DNA of 64,000 nucleotides, from positions 186,001 through 250,000 of the forward strand of contig NZ_FOZV01000001.1 of the NCBI RefSeq assembly GCF_900116065.1, given 5' to 3'. The notes under the pieces were generated by a model. It ran no database searches and was not told the origin of the DNA. It was given only the letters and a program-made list of their open reading frames with translations. The DNA comes from Brevundimonas viscosa. GTDB taxonomy: Bacteria; Pseudomonadota; Alphaproteobacteria; Caulobacterales; Caulobacteraceae. This document shows positions 35,732 through 48,159 of the stretch, one piece after another (position 1 is the first letter of the stretch; every line of letters begins with the position of its first letter). A program made the position numbers and the translations under genes.

Positions 35732-37066
35732 TCAGGGCAGGACGACCTCCACCACCTCTCCGTTGCGCCGCACCGACAGGCGGTGTTCGCCGTCCGCCTC
35801 CAGGGCGTTCAGATCGGCCAGGACTGTGGCCGGCGCGCCGTCGATGCGCTCGAGGACGTCTCCGGCCAGCAGCCCCGCCGCGGCCGCGGGCGACCCGCCT
35901 TCCACCGCCGCCACCTGCAGTCCGTCAGCGGTCAGACGGACCGTGATCCCCCGCGCCACTGCGGCTTCCGCGCCGACGGCGACAGCGCGCTCCGAGTCCG
36001 GGTCGACGCGCAGGGCCGCCCGGCCCTCGCGGCCGTCCCGCAGGTAGACCACCTCGAGGGTGGAGCCGGGCGCCGCGATGCCGATGGTGGCGGCGACAGT
36101 GCCGGCGTTCGACACCAGCCGGTTCTGGATCCGGGTGATGATGTCGCCGCGCCGCAGGCCGGCCGCCTCGGCCGAGGATCCGGGGGCCACGTCCTCGACC
36201 ACCGCCCCCCGCACGAAGCCGAGGCCGAAGTCGCGCGAGCGTTCGGGATTCAGCGAACCGAGGATGGCGCCGGTCTGGCCGCGGCGCACCTCGCCGGTCG
36301 TGCGCAACTGGTCGACCACATACATCATGATGCGGCTGGGCACCGCGAAGGCGATGCCGTCGTTGCCGCCGCCCCCACCCGACAGGATCGAGGTGTTGAC
36401 GCCAATCAGCCGGCCGCGGCTGTCCAGCAGCGGGCCGCCCGAATTGCCCGAGTTCACGGCCGCGTCGGTCTGGATGTAGTCCTCGATGCGGTCGCCCATG
36501 CCCGAGCGCCCGAGGCCGGAAATCACGCCCATGGTCAGGGTCTGGTCCAGGCCCAGGGGGTAGCCGACCGCGAACGAGAGGTCGCCGGTGCGCAGCGCGT
36601 CCGAGTTGGCGACCTCGATCTGCGCCAGCCCGAGAGCCGCGCCTTCGGCCTCGATGCGCAGAACCGCCAGGTCGGTGGCCTTGTCGGCCCCCACCAGCAC
36701 GGCGTCGAAGATCCGTCCGTCGGTGAGATCGACCGTGAACTTCCGCCCGCCCTCAACCACGTGGTTGTTGGTGACCACCACGCCCTCGCGCGCGTCGATA
36801 ATGGCGCCGGACCCGGCGGAGATCGGCCGCGGCTCGTTGTCGCCCGAGGTGGGCCCGCCGGAGCGACCGAGAGTGGTCACCTGTACCACCGCCGGCAAGG
36901 CGCGCTCGAGGCCGCCGGCGAAGCTGAAGACCCCCCGCTCGGCGTCGTAGGGCATGGGCGACAGGGGGCCGGACTGGGCGGTCGCCGCGCCGGCGGCGAG
37001 AATCGAAACCGCCGCCGCGAGCGCCGGCGCGAACGCCCGCCGGGCCCGATGGATCTTGCGCCGCAT
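35732..37066 (-). CDS. HtrA/DegP-type periplasmic serine protease
   Basis: A 444-residue trypsin-like protease with signal peptide (MRRKIHRARR then a hydrophobic stretch ending GAATAQ). Catalytic triad: His102 in TNNHVVEGG, Asp132 in ATDLAVL, Ser209 in NSGNSGGPL. Two PDZ domains follow (about 265-350 with GAVVEDVAPGSSAEAAGLRRG, and about 365-440 with VEGGSPAAAAGLLAGDVLERI). It degrades or refolds damaged envelope proteins. Start 37066 has GGGGA 8 nt upstream. It is the last gene after a response regulator and a histidine kinase on the same strand, 28 bp after the kinase, so the three probably form an envelope-stress operon. Confidence 0.93.
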   Translation of the reverse strand: MRRKIHRARRAFAPALAAAVSILAAGAATAQSGPLSPMPYDAERGVFSFAGGLERALPAVVQVTTLGRSGGPTSGDNEPRPISAGSGAIIDAREGVVVTNNHVVEGGRKFTVDLTDGRIFDAVLVGADKATDLAVLRIEAEGAALGLAQIEVANSDALRTGDLSFAVGYPLGLDQTLTMGVISGLGRSGMGDRIEDYIQTDAAVNSGNSGGPLLDSRGRLIGVNTSILSGGGGGNDGIAFAVPSRIMMYVVDQLRTTGEVRRGQTGAILGSLNPERSRDFGLGFVRGAVVEDVAPGSSAEAAGLRRGDIITRIQNRLVSNAGTVAATIGIAAPGSTLEVVYLRDGREGRAALRVDPDSERAVAVGAEAAVARGITVRLTADGLQVAAVEGGSPAAAAGLLAGDVLERIDGAPATVLADLNALEADGEHRLSVRRNGEVVEVVLP

Positions 37067-37094
37067 GCTGGATTCCCCTGTCATCCAGCGGAGC

Positions 37095-38534
37095 CTAGCG
37101 CGAGAAGCGCGCCGTGACGACAGCCCCCGGCCGGGCGTCATCAATCATCATGGAGGCGCCGTGACGGCGCAGGATGGCGCGCACGAAGGCCAGCCCCATG
37201 CCGTGACTCTCGCGCTCCGGGTCGGCGTTCGCAGGCGGCGCCCCGGAGGCGTCCGGGAAGCCCGGCCCTTGATCGGCGACAGAGAGCCAGGGCCGCCCGC
37301 CGTCGCTGCCGACCGCCACCTTCACCACGCCGCCATCGGGCGAGTACTTCACCGCGTTGTCGACGAGGTTGGCCACCGCTCTCTGCAGCAGCGACCGGAC
37401 GCCCAGCACCGACGTCTCCGCGGCCTCGAGGCGAATGGAGACGCCGCGCTCCTCCGCCAACGGTCCGTAGAGTTCGGCGCACTGGGCGGCGAGGGTGTCG
37501 AGCCGGACCGTCTCGAACGACCACGCTTCCCCGTCGCGCAGGGCCATGGCTTCGTTCATCGCCCGGATGAGGGCGTCGAGGTCGCTGCGCGCCTCCGCCG
37601 CCAGGCGCCGGGTCCCGGGCGCATCCGCTGTCGCCGCGAGGCGGTCCAGCCGGGCGGAAGCCCGGGCCAGCGGCGTCCGGAAGTCATGCGCCAGCTGATC
37701 GGCGGAATCCCGCAGCCAGGCGAGCAGTTCCTCGAGGCGGTCGAGCGTCTGGTTGACGTGCGCCGACAGTTCGGTGAGTTCCGGCGCCACCTCGGTGGCC
37801 GGAGCACGGACCGAGAAGTCGCCCACGGCGGCCCGGTCCAGCGCCCGGCTCACCTCGGCCACGGCGGTCGTCAGACGCCGGCGGGCGAAGGTCGCGATCG
37901 CCAGGCCCGCCGCCAGCAACAGCACGCCGATGCCGACGACCACCGCCACCGCCCGCGCCCAGGCCGCGCCCGAGCGGTCGACCACCCGACCGACGGCGAT
38001 GTCGAGGGCCCCGACCGAGCGGCGCACCACCACGACCTCCACAGACCGCGACGGGCACAGCACGCCGGCTTCAAGCCGGACCAGCCAGACGTCCGCCCCC
38101 AGCTGTGGCGCGCGCACGCCGCGGATGGTCTCCAGCGCGGCGAGACCCGCCGGCTTGCCGACCGGAGCGCGGATGAAGCGGACGCCGGCGCCGCCGCGCC
38201 CCGTGCGACAGGTCTCCTCCAGCGACTGGGCCTCGCCCCGACGCGCCGGGCCGCTCTGGAAGGCGGTCAGCCAGTTCGACAGATAGGTGGCGTCGGCGGC
38301 GGTGATCGTCTCGCGGGTCATGCCGCTTTCGACATTCAGCTTGGCGACCATGGCGCTGTAATCGTCGAGCGCCGCCAGCGCCGCCGTCTGGCGCTGCTCC
38401 TGCCGCACCGCGGCGCCCGTGACCAGCAGCGAGCCGGTCAGGGCGAGGGCGGACAGCACCGCCACGCCGGCGGCCAGCTGGGTCGTGGTGCGGCGAGCCA
38501 GCCAGGTACGGACGACGCTGAACGCTCCGCCCAT
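37095..38534 (-). CDS. Sensor histidine kinase
   Basis: A 479-residue membrane-bound kinase: TM1 about residues 17-43, periplasmic sensor about 45-190 with two cysteines (Cys109, Cys160) that could pair, TM2 about 192-216, HAMP (about 217-272), H-box LAHDFRTPLA with His283, N-box Asn393 in NLVDNAVKYS, and ATP-lid glycines DQGPGFPD and GMGLAFVRAIL. It begins 7 bp after the response regulator gene ends and is followed by the HtrA protease, which suggests it senses an envelope signal such as misfolded protein or redox state. The signal is not known. Confidence 0.93.
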   Translation of the reverse strand: MGGAFSVVRTWLARRTTTQLAAGVAVLSALALTGSLLVTGAAVRQEQRQTAALAALDDYSAMVAKLNVESGMTRETITAADATYLSNWLTAFQSGPARRGEAQSLEETCRTGRGGAGVRFIRAPVGKPAGLAALETIRGVRAPQLGADVWLVRLEAGVLCPSRSVEVVVVRRSVGALDIAVGRVVDRSGAAWARAVAVVVGIGVLLLAAGLAIATFARRRLTTAVAEVSRALDRAAVGDFSVRAPATEVAPELTELSAHVNQTLDRLEELLAWLRDSADQLAHDFRTPLARASARLDRLAATADAPGTRRLAAEARSDLDALIRAMNEAMALRDGEAWSFETVRLDTLAAQCAELYGPLAEERGVSIRLEAAETSVLGVRSLLQRAVANLVDNAVKYSPDGGVVKVAVGSDGGRPWLSVADQGPGFPDASGAPPANADPERESHGMGLAFVRAILRRHGASMMIDDARPGAVVTARFSR

Positions 38535-38541
38535 GCGCGGC

Positions 38542-39369
38542 TCAGCCTGTCCAGGCCGAAAGGTCGCGGAAGACCAGGCTCTGGCTGCGGGCCGAGACGA
38601 TCAGGGGGTGCAGGTCCTCGCCCAGCTCCGGCGCCTGCTCCTTCAGCCGGCGGCGGAGGGCGCTGATGCGGGCGTCGATGATGTTGACGAAGTTGTCGGG
38701 CAGGAATTTCCACTCGACCCAGCAGCGGTCCCACAGCATGGTCTTGGTCACCGGCTGGCCGCGGGCGGTCATCAGTTCGCAGACGATGGCGAACTCCAGC
38801 GGCGAGAGGTCGATCAGCCGCGACTGTCCGTCGAGCTCCAGCTTGAGGGTCCGCGGGCCCGGCGACAGGCGGAAGGGGCCGTTCACAACCTCCGCGCCCG
38901 CCGGCCGGGCGCGTCGGGCGGAGCGGCGCAACTGCGCGGCGATGCGCGCCAGCAGCTCCTCGTCTCCCACCGGCTTGGCGAGATAGTCGTCGGCCCCGCC
39001 GAGCAGACCCTCGACCTTCTGCCGCTCGGCTCCGAGGGCGGTCAGCATCAGGGCCGGCGCATCCGAAGACGCGCCCGCCCCGGCGCGCAGGCGGCGCAAC
39101 GTCTCGAGGCCGTCGAGGCCGCGGGTGTGGCGATCGAGGATCAGGACGTCGTAGGGCGTGGACGTCGCCGCCTCCAGCGCCGCCTCACCCGCATCGAACC
39201 GGTCGACCCGCTCGAACCCCGTCTCGGCCAGCCGCTCGGCGACGTGGGCGGCCAGCGCCGGATCGTCCTCCAGCAGCAGCGCCGTTCGCCCGGCGAAGGC
39301 GCCGCGCAGCTGGGCGAACGGATCGCCCTCGCCGGCAGGCGAGGCGTCGGCCGGGGTGACGCTGTCCAC
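38542..39369 (-). CDS. OmpR-family response regulator with N-terminal extension
   Basis: A 275-residue regulator. A 25-residue polar extension precedes the receiver domain (acidic pair in LLEDD, phosphoacceptor Asp79 in LILDRHTRG, Thr110, Lys132 in YLAKPV). The C-terminal winged helix has LSPLEFAIVCELMTARGQPVT and FVNIIDARISALRRRL. The GTG start at 39369 is chosen because GGAGGAG stands 9 nt upstream. It is the first gene of the regulator-kinase-HtrA operon and is divergent from a DUF3313 lipoprotein across 121 bp, a likely shared operator region. Confidence 0.92.
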   Translation of the reverse strand: MDSVTPADASPAGEGDPFAQLRGAFAGRTALLLEDDPALAAHVAERLAETGFERVDRFDAGEAALEAATSTPYDVLILDRHTRGLDGLETLRRLRAGAGASSDAPALMLTALGAERQKVEGLLGGADDYLAKPVGDEELLARIAAQLRRSARRARPAGAEVVNGPFRLSPGPRTLKLELDGQSRLIDLSPLEFAIVCELMTARGQPVTKTMLWDRCWVEWKFLPDNFVNIIDARISALRRRLKEQAPELGEDLHPLIVSARSQSLVFRDLSAWTG

Positions 39370-39490
39370 GGGTGTCTCCTCCTCCGGGAGGACGATAGAC
39401 GGGGCGCGGGGAATGGCAACGCCGCGCGTCTGACGCTTTCTGATGCATCCGGACGCGGGCCTCGCACGTAGGGGTGGCAAGGAGCGCCCC

Positions 39491-40267
39491 ATGATCATCC
39501 GAAGACTTCTCCCGCTGGCCGGCCTGGCGGCGGTGACCGCCTGCCAGACCGCCCCCGCTGCCGACAGCGGCTTCCTCAGCGCCTACGACCGCCTGCAGAC
39601 GCGCGAGGACACCGTCCGGGCGTCGATCCGCGAGCGCCGGGACGAGGCCCGCGCCACGGGCGTCGAACGGGTCTGGCTGGAGCCGGCGGTGATGGTCGGG
39701 AACGCCGGATCCGCTCTGACCGAGTCCGAGCGCGCGATGGTGCTGCGCGAGGTAGACCGGCAGGTCTGCTACGAGATCAGCGAGCGCTTCACCCTCGCGA
39801 CGACGCCGGAGGGCGCGGCGCGGGTTCGCACCGGCGTGGTCGAGGTCCGCCCCACCGGCGCCGCGGGCTCCGGCGTGGCGGCGGTGGCCAACGCCCTGAT
39901 CCCGGGGCCGGGGACGCTACGCGTGCCGGGGACGACCGGGGGTCTTGCGGCGGAAGCCGAGCTGGTCGCCGGCGGGGAGCAGATCGCCGCCCTCGCCTGG
40001 GCGAGGAACGCCACCGTCGTCGGCACGGACACGCCGTCGCTGTCGCGGGTCGGCGACGCCCTGCAGCTGGCCGAACCGTTCGGCGACGCGGTGGGCGACG
40101 CCTTCGCCCCGCCCGACCGGGCCGTGCGGCCGATCCCCGACCCGGACCCCTGCGCCCGCTTTGGTCCCCGCACCCAGCCCGCCGGCTTCGTGACCCGGCT
40201 GGTCACCGGCCTCTATGTCCCCGAGGTCAACACCGGCGCGCGGGAAGCGGAGGCTCCGGCGGAGTAG
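39491..40267 (+). CDS. DUF3313 lipoprotein
   Basis: A 258-residue predicted lipoprotein: MIIRRLLPLAGLAAVTAC (lipid Cys at 18). The mature part resembles DUF3313: FLSAYDRLQTRED, VWLEPAVMVGNAGSALTESER and a C-terminal half with an AELVAGGEQIAALAWAR strand. DUF3313 proteins are uncharacterised outer-membrane lipoproteins. AAGGAG lies 7 nt before the ATG. It is divergent from the response-regulator operon and may be its target, an inference from position. It ends 2 bp before the convergent gcdH gene. Confidence 0.75.
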   Translation: MIIRRLLPLAGLAAVTACQTAPAADSGFLSAYDRLQTREDTVRASIRERRDEARATGVERVWLEPAVMVGNAGSALTESERAMVLREVDRQVCYEISERFTLATTPEGAARVRTGVVEVRPTGAAGSGVAAVANALIPGPGTLRVPGTTGGLAAEAELVAGGEQIAALAWARNATVVGTDTPSLSRVGDALQLAEPFGDAVGDAFAPPDRAVRPIPDPDPCARFGPRTQPAGFVTRLVTGLYVPEVNTGAREAEAPAE

Positions 40268-40268
40268 A

Positions 40269-41459
40269 TCAGAAGGCGCTCTCGCCGGTGATCGCCCGGC
40301 CGAGGATCAGGGCGTGGACGTCGTGGGCGCCCTCGTAGGTGTTCACGGTCTCGAGGTTCATGGCGTGGCGCATGACGTGCATCTCGCCGGTGATGCCCGC
40401 CCCGCCGTGCATGTCCCGCGCCTCCCGCGCGATGGCCAGCGCCTTGCCGCAGTTGTTGCGCTTCATCATCGAGATGGCCTCCGGCACCCAGGCGCCGGTG
40501 TCGAGCAGCCGGCCCAGCGCCAGCGCGCCCTCGAGACCCAGGAAGATCTCGGTCTGCATGTCGGCCAGCTTCTTCTGCACCAGCTGGCGCGACGACAGCG
40601 GACGGCCGAACAGCATGCGTTGCGCGACGTAGTCGCGGGTGGCGTGGAAGCAGAACTCGGCCGCGCCCATGGCCCCCCAGGCGATGCCGTAGCGCGCCTT
40701 GTTGAGGCAGGAGAACGGCCCGCGCAGGCCCTTCACGCCCGGCAGCAGGTTCTCTTCCGGCACGAAGACGTCATTCAGGCCGATGTCGCCGGTGATCGAG
40801 GCGCGCAGCGACAGCTTGTCGCCGATCTTGTCGGTGGTGAAGCCGTCCATGCCGCGCTCGATGATGAAGCCGCGGATCACGTCGTCCAGCTTGGCCCAGA
40901 CCACCGCCAGGTCGGAGATCGGCGAGTTGGTGATCCAGTACTTGGCCCCGTTCAGGCGGTAGCCGCCCTCGACCTTCTCCGCCTTCGTCTTCATCGAGGC
41001 GGGGTCGGAGCCGCCGTCCGCCTCGGTCAGGCCGAAGCAGCCGATCAGCTCGCCCGCCGCCATCCTCGGCAGGAAGCGCATCTTCTGCTCTTCGGAGCCG
41101 AAGGCGTAGATCGGGTACATGGCCAGCGACGACTGCACCGACATGGCCGAGCGGTAGCCGCTGTCGACCGCCTCGATCTCGCGCGCGATCAGGCCGTAGG
41201 CGACGTGGCTGGCCGAGGAGCCGCCGTACTGCTCCGGCAGCATGGCGCCGAGGAAGCCCATCTCGCCCATCTCGGTCATGATCGCGCGGTCGAAGGTCTC
41301 GTCGCGGAAGGCCGGGACGATGCGCGGCAGCAGCTGATCGCGGGCGTAGGCCCGGGCCGCGTCGCGAATCATCCGCTCGTCGTCGGTCAACCGGCCGTCG
41401 AGATCCAGCGGATCGTCCCAGCGGAAGGTCTTTGCGGGAGAAGCGGAGCCGTCGGCCAT
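40269..41459 (-). CDS. gcdH: Glutaryl-CoA dehydrogenase
   Basis: A 396-residue acyl-CoA dehydrogenase. The GcdH group is indicated by [18 protein letters not shown], the substrate-pocket [18 protein letters not shown] and the C-terminal [20 protein letters not shown], which carries the catalytic Glu. It oxidises and decarboxylates glutaryl-CoA to crotonyl-CoA with FAD, in lysine, tryptophan or glutarate breakdown. The CaiB-type transferase nearby (41936) could supply glutaryl-CoA. The gene is divergent from the DUF6356 gene. Confidence 0.93.
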   Translation of the reverse strand: MADGSASPAKTFRWDDPLDLDGRLTDDERMIRDAARAYARDQLLPRIVPAFRDETFDRAIMTEMGEMGFLGAMLPEQYGGSSASHVAYGLIAREIEAVDSGYRSAMSVQSSLAMYPIYAFGSEEQKMRFLPRMAAGELIGCFGLTEADGGSDPASMKTKAEKVEGGYRLNGAKYWITNSPISDLAVVWAKLDDVIRGFIIERGMDGFTTDKIGDKLSLRASITGDIGLNDVFVPEENLLPGVKGLRGPFSCLNKARYGIAWGAMGAAEFCFHATRDYVAQRMLFGRPLSSRQLVQKKLADMQTEIFLGLEGALALGRLLDTGAWVPEAISMMKRNNCGKALAIAREARDMHGGAGITGEMHVMRHAMNLETVNTYEGAHDVHALILGRAITGESAF

Positions 41460-41601
41460 CGGATTGTCTTCCTGAGCGATTTTCGGGGCGCCTGCGCCCT
41501 CGTCACATTACGGTGACGGGCGCCCCCTGTTCTGCGGCGCGGTTTAGGCCAGAATGGCCGCCGCGGGTAGAGGGAGCGCCCGCGGCCTGCCGGACCCGAC
41601 C

Positions 41602-41868
41602 ATGATCCAGACCTTCAACCGCCTGTTCGTCGACCATCCGCGGGAGGTCGAGGAAACCTATCTCGAGCACATGGCCGCCTCGTCGCGATTCGGCCTGCGG
41701 CTGCTGAAGCTGGCCGGCTGCGCCTTTGCGCACGCGGTGGTGCCCGGGGTGCACAAGGCGACGGTGTCGCGCTCGATCTGCTGCATGGCCGACGAACTGG
41801 GCGGCCGGGCGCGGGAGGCGCGCGAGTGCCGGATGCGCGACGCGGGCGTGTGGGACGTGGGGCTCTAG
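41602..41868 (+). CDS. DUF6356 family small protein
   Basis: An 88-residue protein beginning MIQTFNRLFVDHPREVEETY at ATG 41602. The pattern (F-x-DHP-x-x-V-x-E-x-Y, then a hydrophobic stretch LLKLAGCAFAHAVVPGVH) fits the DUF6356 family of alphaproteobacteria, with one probable membrane-associated helix. Function unknown. It ends 2 bp before repeat C, on the other side of which the CoA transferase starts. Confidence 0.7.
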   Translation: MIQTFNRLFVDHPREVEETYLEHMAASSRFGLRLLKLAGCAFAHAVVPGVHKATVSRSICCMADELGGRAREARECRMRDAGVWDVGL

Positions 41869-41870
41869 GG

Positions 41871-41992
41871 GTGGCGGGTGACTGGCGGCCGGTGACTGGT
41901 GGATCGCGCCGGGAGCGAACGGTAGAGCTTGCCGCATGACCGCCGACGCAGCCTCAGCCGCCCCAGCCACCAGTCACCCATCACCAGCCACC
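41871..41992. repeat. Heptamer-built inverted repeat, copy C
   Basis: The left arm (41871-41902) is GTGGCGG, GTGACTG, GCGGCCG, GTGACTG, GTGG. The right arm (41968-41992) is CACCAGT, CACCCAT, CACCAGC, CACC. The loop is about 65 bp. Part of the loop (GGGAGCGAACGGT, then TGCCGC-ATG) resembles that of copy A (GGGAGTAACGGT, TGCCGCCATG). The right arm is translated as the N-terminus of the CoA transferase. Confidence 0.75.
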
Positions 41993-43177
41993 CGACCCGG
42001 TCCCCTCTCCGGCGTCCGTGTTCTCGACCTCAGCCGCGTGCTGGCCGGGCCGTGGGCGACGCAGACACTGGCCGATCTCGGGGCCGAGGTGATCAAGATC
42101 GAGCGGCCGGGCGTCGGCGACGACACGCGGCATTGGGGACCGCCGTTCACGACGAAGGCCGACGGCTCGAGAGGCGACGCCGCGTACTTCCTGTGCGCCA
42201 ACCGGGGCAAGAAGTCGGTCGAGCTGGACATCGCCTCGCCCGAAGGGGCCGCCGCCGTCCGCGAGCTGGCGAAGTCGTGCGACGTGGTGGTGGAGAACTT
42301 CAAGACCGGCGGACTGAAGAAGTACGGCCTCGACCACGCCTCGCTCCTGGCCGTGAACCCGCGGCTGGTCTGCTGTTCGATCACCGGCTTCGGCCAGGAC
42401 GGGCCGGACGCGCACCGGGCCGGCTACGACTACATGATCCAGGCCATGGGCGGGCTGATGTCGGTGACCGGCCAGCCGGACGGCGCCCCGGGGGCCGAGC
42501 CGATGAAGGTCGGCGTGGCCGTGGTCGACCTGTTCACCGGCCTCTACGCCGCCAACGCCATCCTCGCCGCCCTGCTGCACGCGCGGGCGACCGGCGAGGG
42601 CCAGCACATCGACATCGCCCTGTTCGACGTCCAGGCGGCCATGCTGGCCAACCAGGCGACCAACTTCTTCGTCTCCGGCAGGGCCCCGACCCGGATGGGC
42701 AACGCCCACCCCAACCTCGCCCCCTACCAGCCCTTTCCGTGCACGGACGGCATGGTGGTCATCGCCGTCGGCAACGACGGCCAGTTCCGCGCGCTGGCTG
42801 GGGCGCTGGGCGCGCCGGGTCTGGGCGAGGATCCGCGCTTCCTGACCAATGCGCTGCGCATCGAGCACCGCGCCGTGCTGACCGCCGAGCTGTCGGCGCT
42901 CACGGCGGGGCACAGCATGCGTGCCCTGATGTCCGCTCTGGAGGCGGCCGGTGTCCCGTGCGGGCCGGTCAACACCATCGACCAGGTGTTCGACGAGCCG
43001 CAGGCGAAACACCGCGGACTGGAGGTCGAACAGACGCGGTCGGATTTGGCCGCGCCGGTCCGCACCGTCGCCTCGCCGATCCGCATGTCGCGGACGCCGG
43101 TCGCCTATGACCGCGCGCCGCCGACGCTGGGGGCGGACACGGACGAGGTGCTGGGCGGGCTCACCCGGCCGGGATGA
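41936..43177 (+). CDS. CaiB/BaiF (class III) CoA transferase
   Basis: A 413-residue family III CoA transferase. After an unusual 22-residue Ala/Pro/Ser start comes the canonical PLSGVRVLDLSRVLAGPWAT (24-43), then ANRGKKSVELDI, and GYDYMIQAMGGLMSVTG with the catalytic Asp165. The end holds GVPCGPVNTIDQVF. It moves CoA between acids; beside gcdH a glutarate-CoA transferase (SUGCT-like) role is plausible. The N-terminal extension is encoded by the right arm of repeat C. The start at 41936 has only weak ribosome-binding sequence. Confidence 0.88.
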   Translation: MTADAASAAPATSHPSPATRPGPLSGVRVLDLSRVLAGPWATQTLADLGAEVIKIERPGVGDDTRHWGPPFTTKADGSRGDAAYFLCANRGKKSVELDIASPEGAAAVRELAKSCDVVVENFKTGGLKKYGLDHASLLAVNPRLVCCSITGFGQDGPDAHRAGYDYMIQAMGGLMSVTGQPDGAPGAEPMKVGVAVVDLFTGLYAANAILAALLHARATGEGQHIDIALFDVQAAMLANQATNFFVSGRAPTRMGNAHPNLAPYQPFPCTDGMVVIAVGNDGQFRALAGALGAPGLGEDPRFLTNALRIEHRAVLTAELSALTAGHSMRALMSALEAAGVPCGPVNTIDQVFDEPQAKHRGLEVEQTRSDLAAPVRTVASPIRMSRTPVAYDRAPPTLGADTDEVLGGLTRPG

Positions 43178-43598
43178 AGCCCAGTCGCGTCAGCCAGTGG
43201 AACAGCCACGGAACCACGAACAGCAGGATCACCAGCCCCAGTCCGATCCAGTGCACCGGCCGCAGCCGGCGCAGGCGGCGCGTCCCCGAGAAGCCGCCGG
43301 CGAGCGCGCTCAGCACCGCCACGCCGGTGCTGCCGGCCGTCTCCTGCTCCGGAATGGCGTCCGCGTCCTCCTCGGCGAACTCGCCGGCCTTCGCCCGCGC
43401 CAGCAGATCCCGGGCGCGTGGCCCGTCCCGCGCCTCTGCCATCACCCGCAGCCCGCCGACGGCGCGCTGCAGCAGCGGGTCGATGGTCGCCAGTCCGCGG
43501 TCGGCCACCTGAGCGGAGACTCCGTGGGCCGCCAGAAAAGCGACCGCCAGTTCGGCCTCGTAGACGTCGTCGAAGCGGGCGATCTCGACCTGGGCCAC
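43161..43598 (-). CDS. DUF2007 protein with a C-terminal membrane helix
   Basis: A 145-residue protein. The first 70 residues (QVEIARFDDVYEAELAVAFL, AAHGVSAQVADRG, LRVMAEARDGPRARDLLA) match DUF2007, a small ferredoxin-like fold of putative signal-transducing proteins. A hydrophobic helix (about 118-138, VHWIGLGLVILLFVVPWLF) follows. Function unknown. Its 3' end overlaps the convergent CoA transferase by 17 bp, and it starts 19 bp after odhB, so it may be read through from the TCA operon. Confidence 0.82.
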   Translation of the reverse strand: MAQVEIARFDDVYEAELAVAFLAAHGVSAQVADRGLATIDPLLQRAVGGLRVMAEARDGPRARDLLARAKAGEFAEEDADAIPEQETAGSTGVAVLSALAGGFSGTRRLRRLRPVHWIGLGLVILLFVVPWLFHWLTRLGFIPAG

Positions 43599-43617
43599 GA
43601 TCCCCTTCCGATCCGCC

Positions 43618-45132
43618 CTAAAGATCCAGCAGCGCCCGCGCCGGATCCTCCAGCAGTTCCTTGATGCGGACGAGGAAGGTCACCGCCTCCTTGCCGTCGA
43701 CGATGCGGTGATCGTAGCTGAGGGCCAGGTACATCATCGGGCGGATCTTGACCTCGCCGTTCACCGCCATCGGGCGCTGCACGATGTTGTGCATGCCGAG
43801 GATGCCCGACTGCGGCGAGTTGAGGATCGGCGTCGACATCAGCGACCCGTAGGTGCCGCCGTTGGTGATGGTGAAGGTGCCGCCCTGCAGCTGGTCCAAG
43901 GTCAGTTCGCCGTCGCGGGCCACCTTGCCGAGCGCGGCGATGCCCTTCTCGATGCCCGCCAGCGACAGCTGGTCGGCGTCGCGCAGCACCGGCACGACGA
44001 GGCCCTTCTCGGTGCCGACGGCGATGCCGATGTCGTAGTGGTTCTTGTAGATGATGTCCGTGCCGTCGATCTCGGCGTTGACCGCCGGGATCTCGTGCAG
44101 GGCCTGCACCACCGCGCGGGTGAAGAAGCTCATGAAGCCCAGCTTCACCCCGTGGCGCTTCTCGAACGCCTCCTTGTACTGGCTGCGCAGGGCCATGACC
44201 TCGGTCATGTCCACCTCGTTGAAGGTGGTCAGCTGGGCGGCGGTGTTCTGGGATTCCTTCAGGCGGCGGGCGATGGTCTGACGCAGGCGCGTCATCTTCA
44301 CCCGTTCCTCGCGCGGCTGGTCGGCGCGCGGCGCGGCCGGGGCGGCGGCGGGAGCCGGAGCGGCCTTGGGCGCGGCCGAGCCGATGGCGGCCAGGGCGTC
44401 CGCCTTGGTGATGTTGCCCTTGGGCCCGGTGGCGGCGATGGCCTTCGGGTCGAGGTTGTTCTCGGCGACCACGCGCTGCACGGCCGGCGACAGGTGCGGG
44501 GCGTCGCCCTTCGCCGGCGTCGCGGCCGGAGCGGCGGCGGCGGGCGCGGCCGGGGCGGCGCCGGCGCCGGCGTCCGAGGCGGCGATGGAGCCGATTCGCT
44601 GGCCCGGCGTGACGGTGGCGCCCGCCTCGGCCTCGATGGTCAGCACGCCGGCGGCGGGGGCGGAGACCTCGACGGCGACCTTGTCGGTCTCGATCTCGAC
44701 CAGCAGTTCGTCCTTGGCCACCGTGTCGCCGGACTTCTTCAGCCAGGTCCCCATGGAGCCTTCGGCGACGCTCTCGCCCATGGTCGGGACGTTGATCGCC
44801 ACGGCTTCGCCCGAGGGCGCAGCGGCCGGTGCGGCGGCGGCCTTCGGAGCTTCGGCGGCCTTCGGCGCCTCCGCCTTCGGGGCGGCTGCGGCGGCGGCGC
44901 CCTCGCTGACCACGCCGAGAACGGTGCCCGGGGTCACGGTCTCGCCGTCGGCGGCGCGGATCTCGGACAGCACGCCGTCGGCCGGGGCGACGACCTCGAG
45001 CGACACCTTGTCGGTCTCCAGCTCGACGAGGACCTCGTCCTTCTTCACAGGGTCGCCGGCCTTCTTCGTCCACTTGCCGATGGTGGCCTCGGCGACGGAT
45101 TCGCCGAGGGCGGGGGTCAGGATGTCGGCCAT
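43618..45132 (-). CDS. odhB: 2-oxoglutarate dehydrogenase E2 with two lipoyl domains
   Basis: A 504-residue dihydrolipoamide succinyltransferase. Lipoyl domain 1 (about 1-78) carries Lys42 in [11 protein letters not shown]; lipoyl domain 2 (about 110-187) carries Lys151 in [11 protein letters not shown]; Ala/Pro-rich linkers join them. The E1/E3-binding domain (about 215-250, [16 protein letters not shown]) and the catalytic domain with [14 protein letters not shown] (His/Asp) follow. E. coli SucB has one lipoyl domain, so the second is notable. It works with OdhA and Lpd; lpd is not in the window. It follows odhA after 36 bp. Confidence 0.96.
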   Translation of the reverse strand: MADILTPALGESVAEATIGKWTKKAGDPVKKDEVLVELETDKVSLEVVAPADGVLSEIRAADGETVTPGTVLGVVSEGAAAAAAPKAEAPKAAEAPKAAAAPAAAPSGEAVAINVPTMGESVAEGSMGTWLKKSGDTVAKDELLVEIETDKVAVEVSAPAAGVLTIEAEAGATVTPGQRIGSIAASDAGAGAAPAAPAAAAPAATPAKGDAPHLSPAVQRVVAENNLDPKAIAATGPKGNITKADALAAIGSAAPKAAPAPAAAPAAPRADQPREERVKMTRLRQTIARRLKESQNTAAQLTTFNEVDMTEVMALRSQYKEAFEKRHGVKLGFMSFFTRAVVQALHEIPAVNAEIDGTDIIYKNHYDIGIAVGTEKGLVVPVLRDADQLSLAGIEKGIAALGKVARDGELTLDQLQGGTFTITNGGTYGSLMSTPILNSPQSGILGMHNIVQRPMAVNGEVKIRPMMYLALSYDHRIVDGKEAVTFLVRIKELLEDPARALLDL

Positions 45133-45168
45133 GGTGCGGTCCAGGTCTCGTTCAGCTCGGTCAGCGGG

Positions 45169-48159
<2,991 letters not shown>

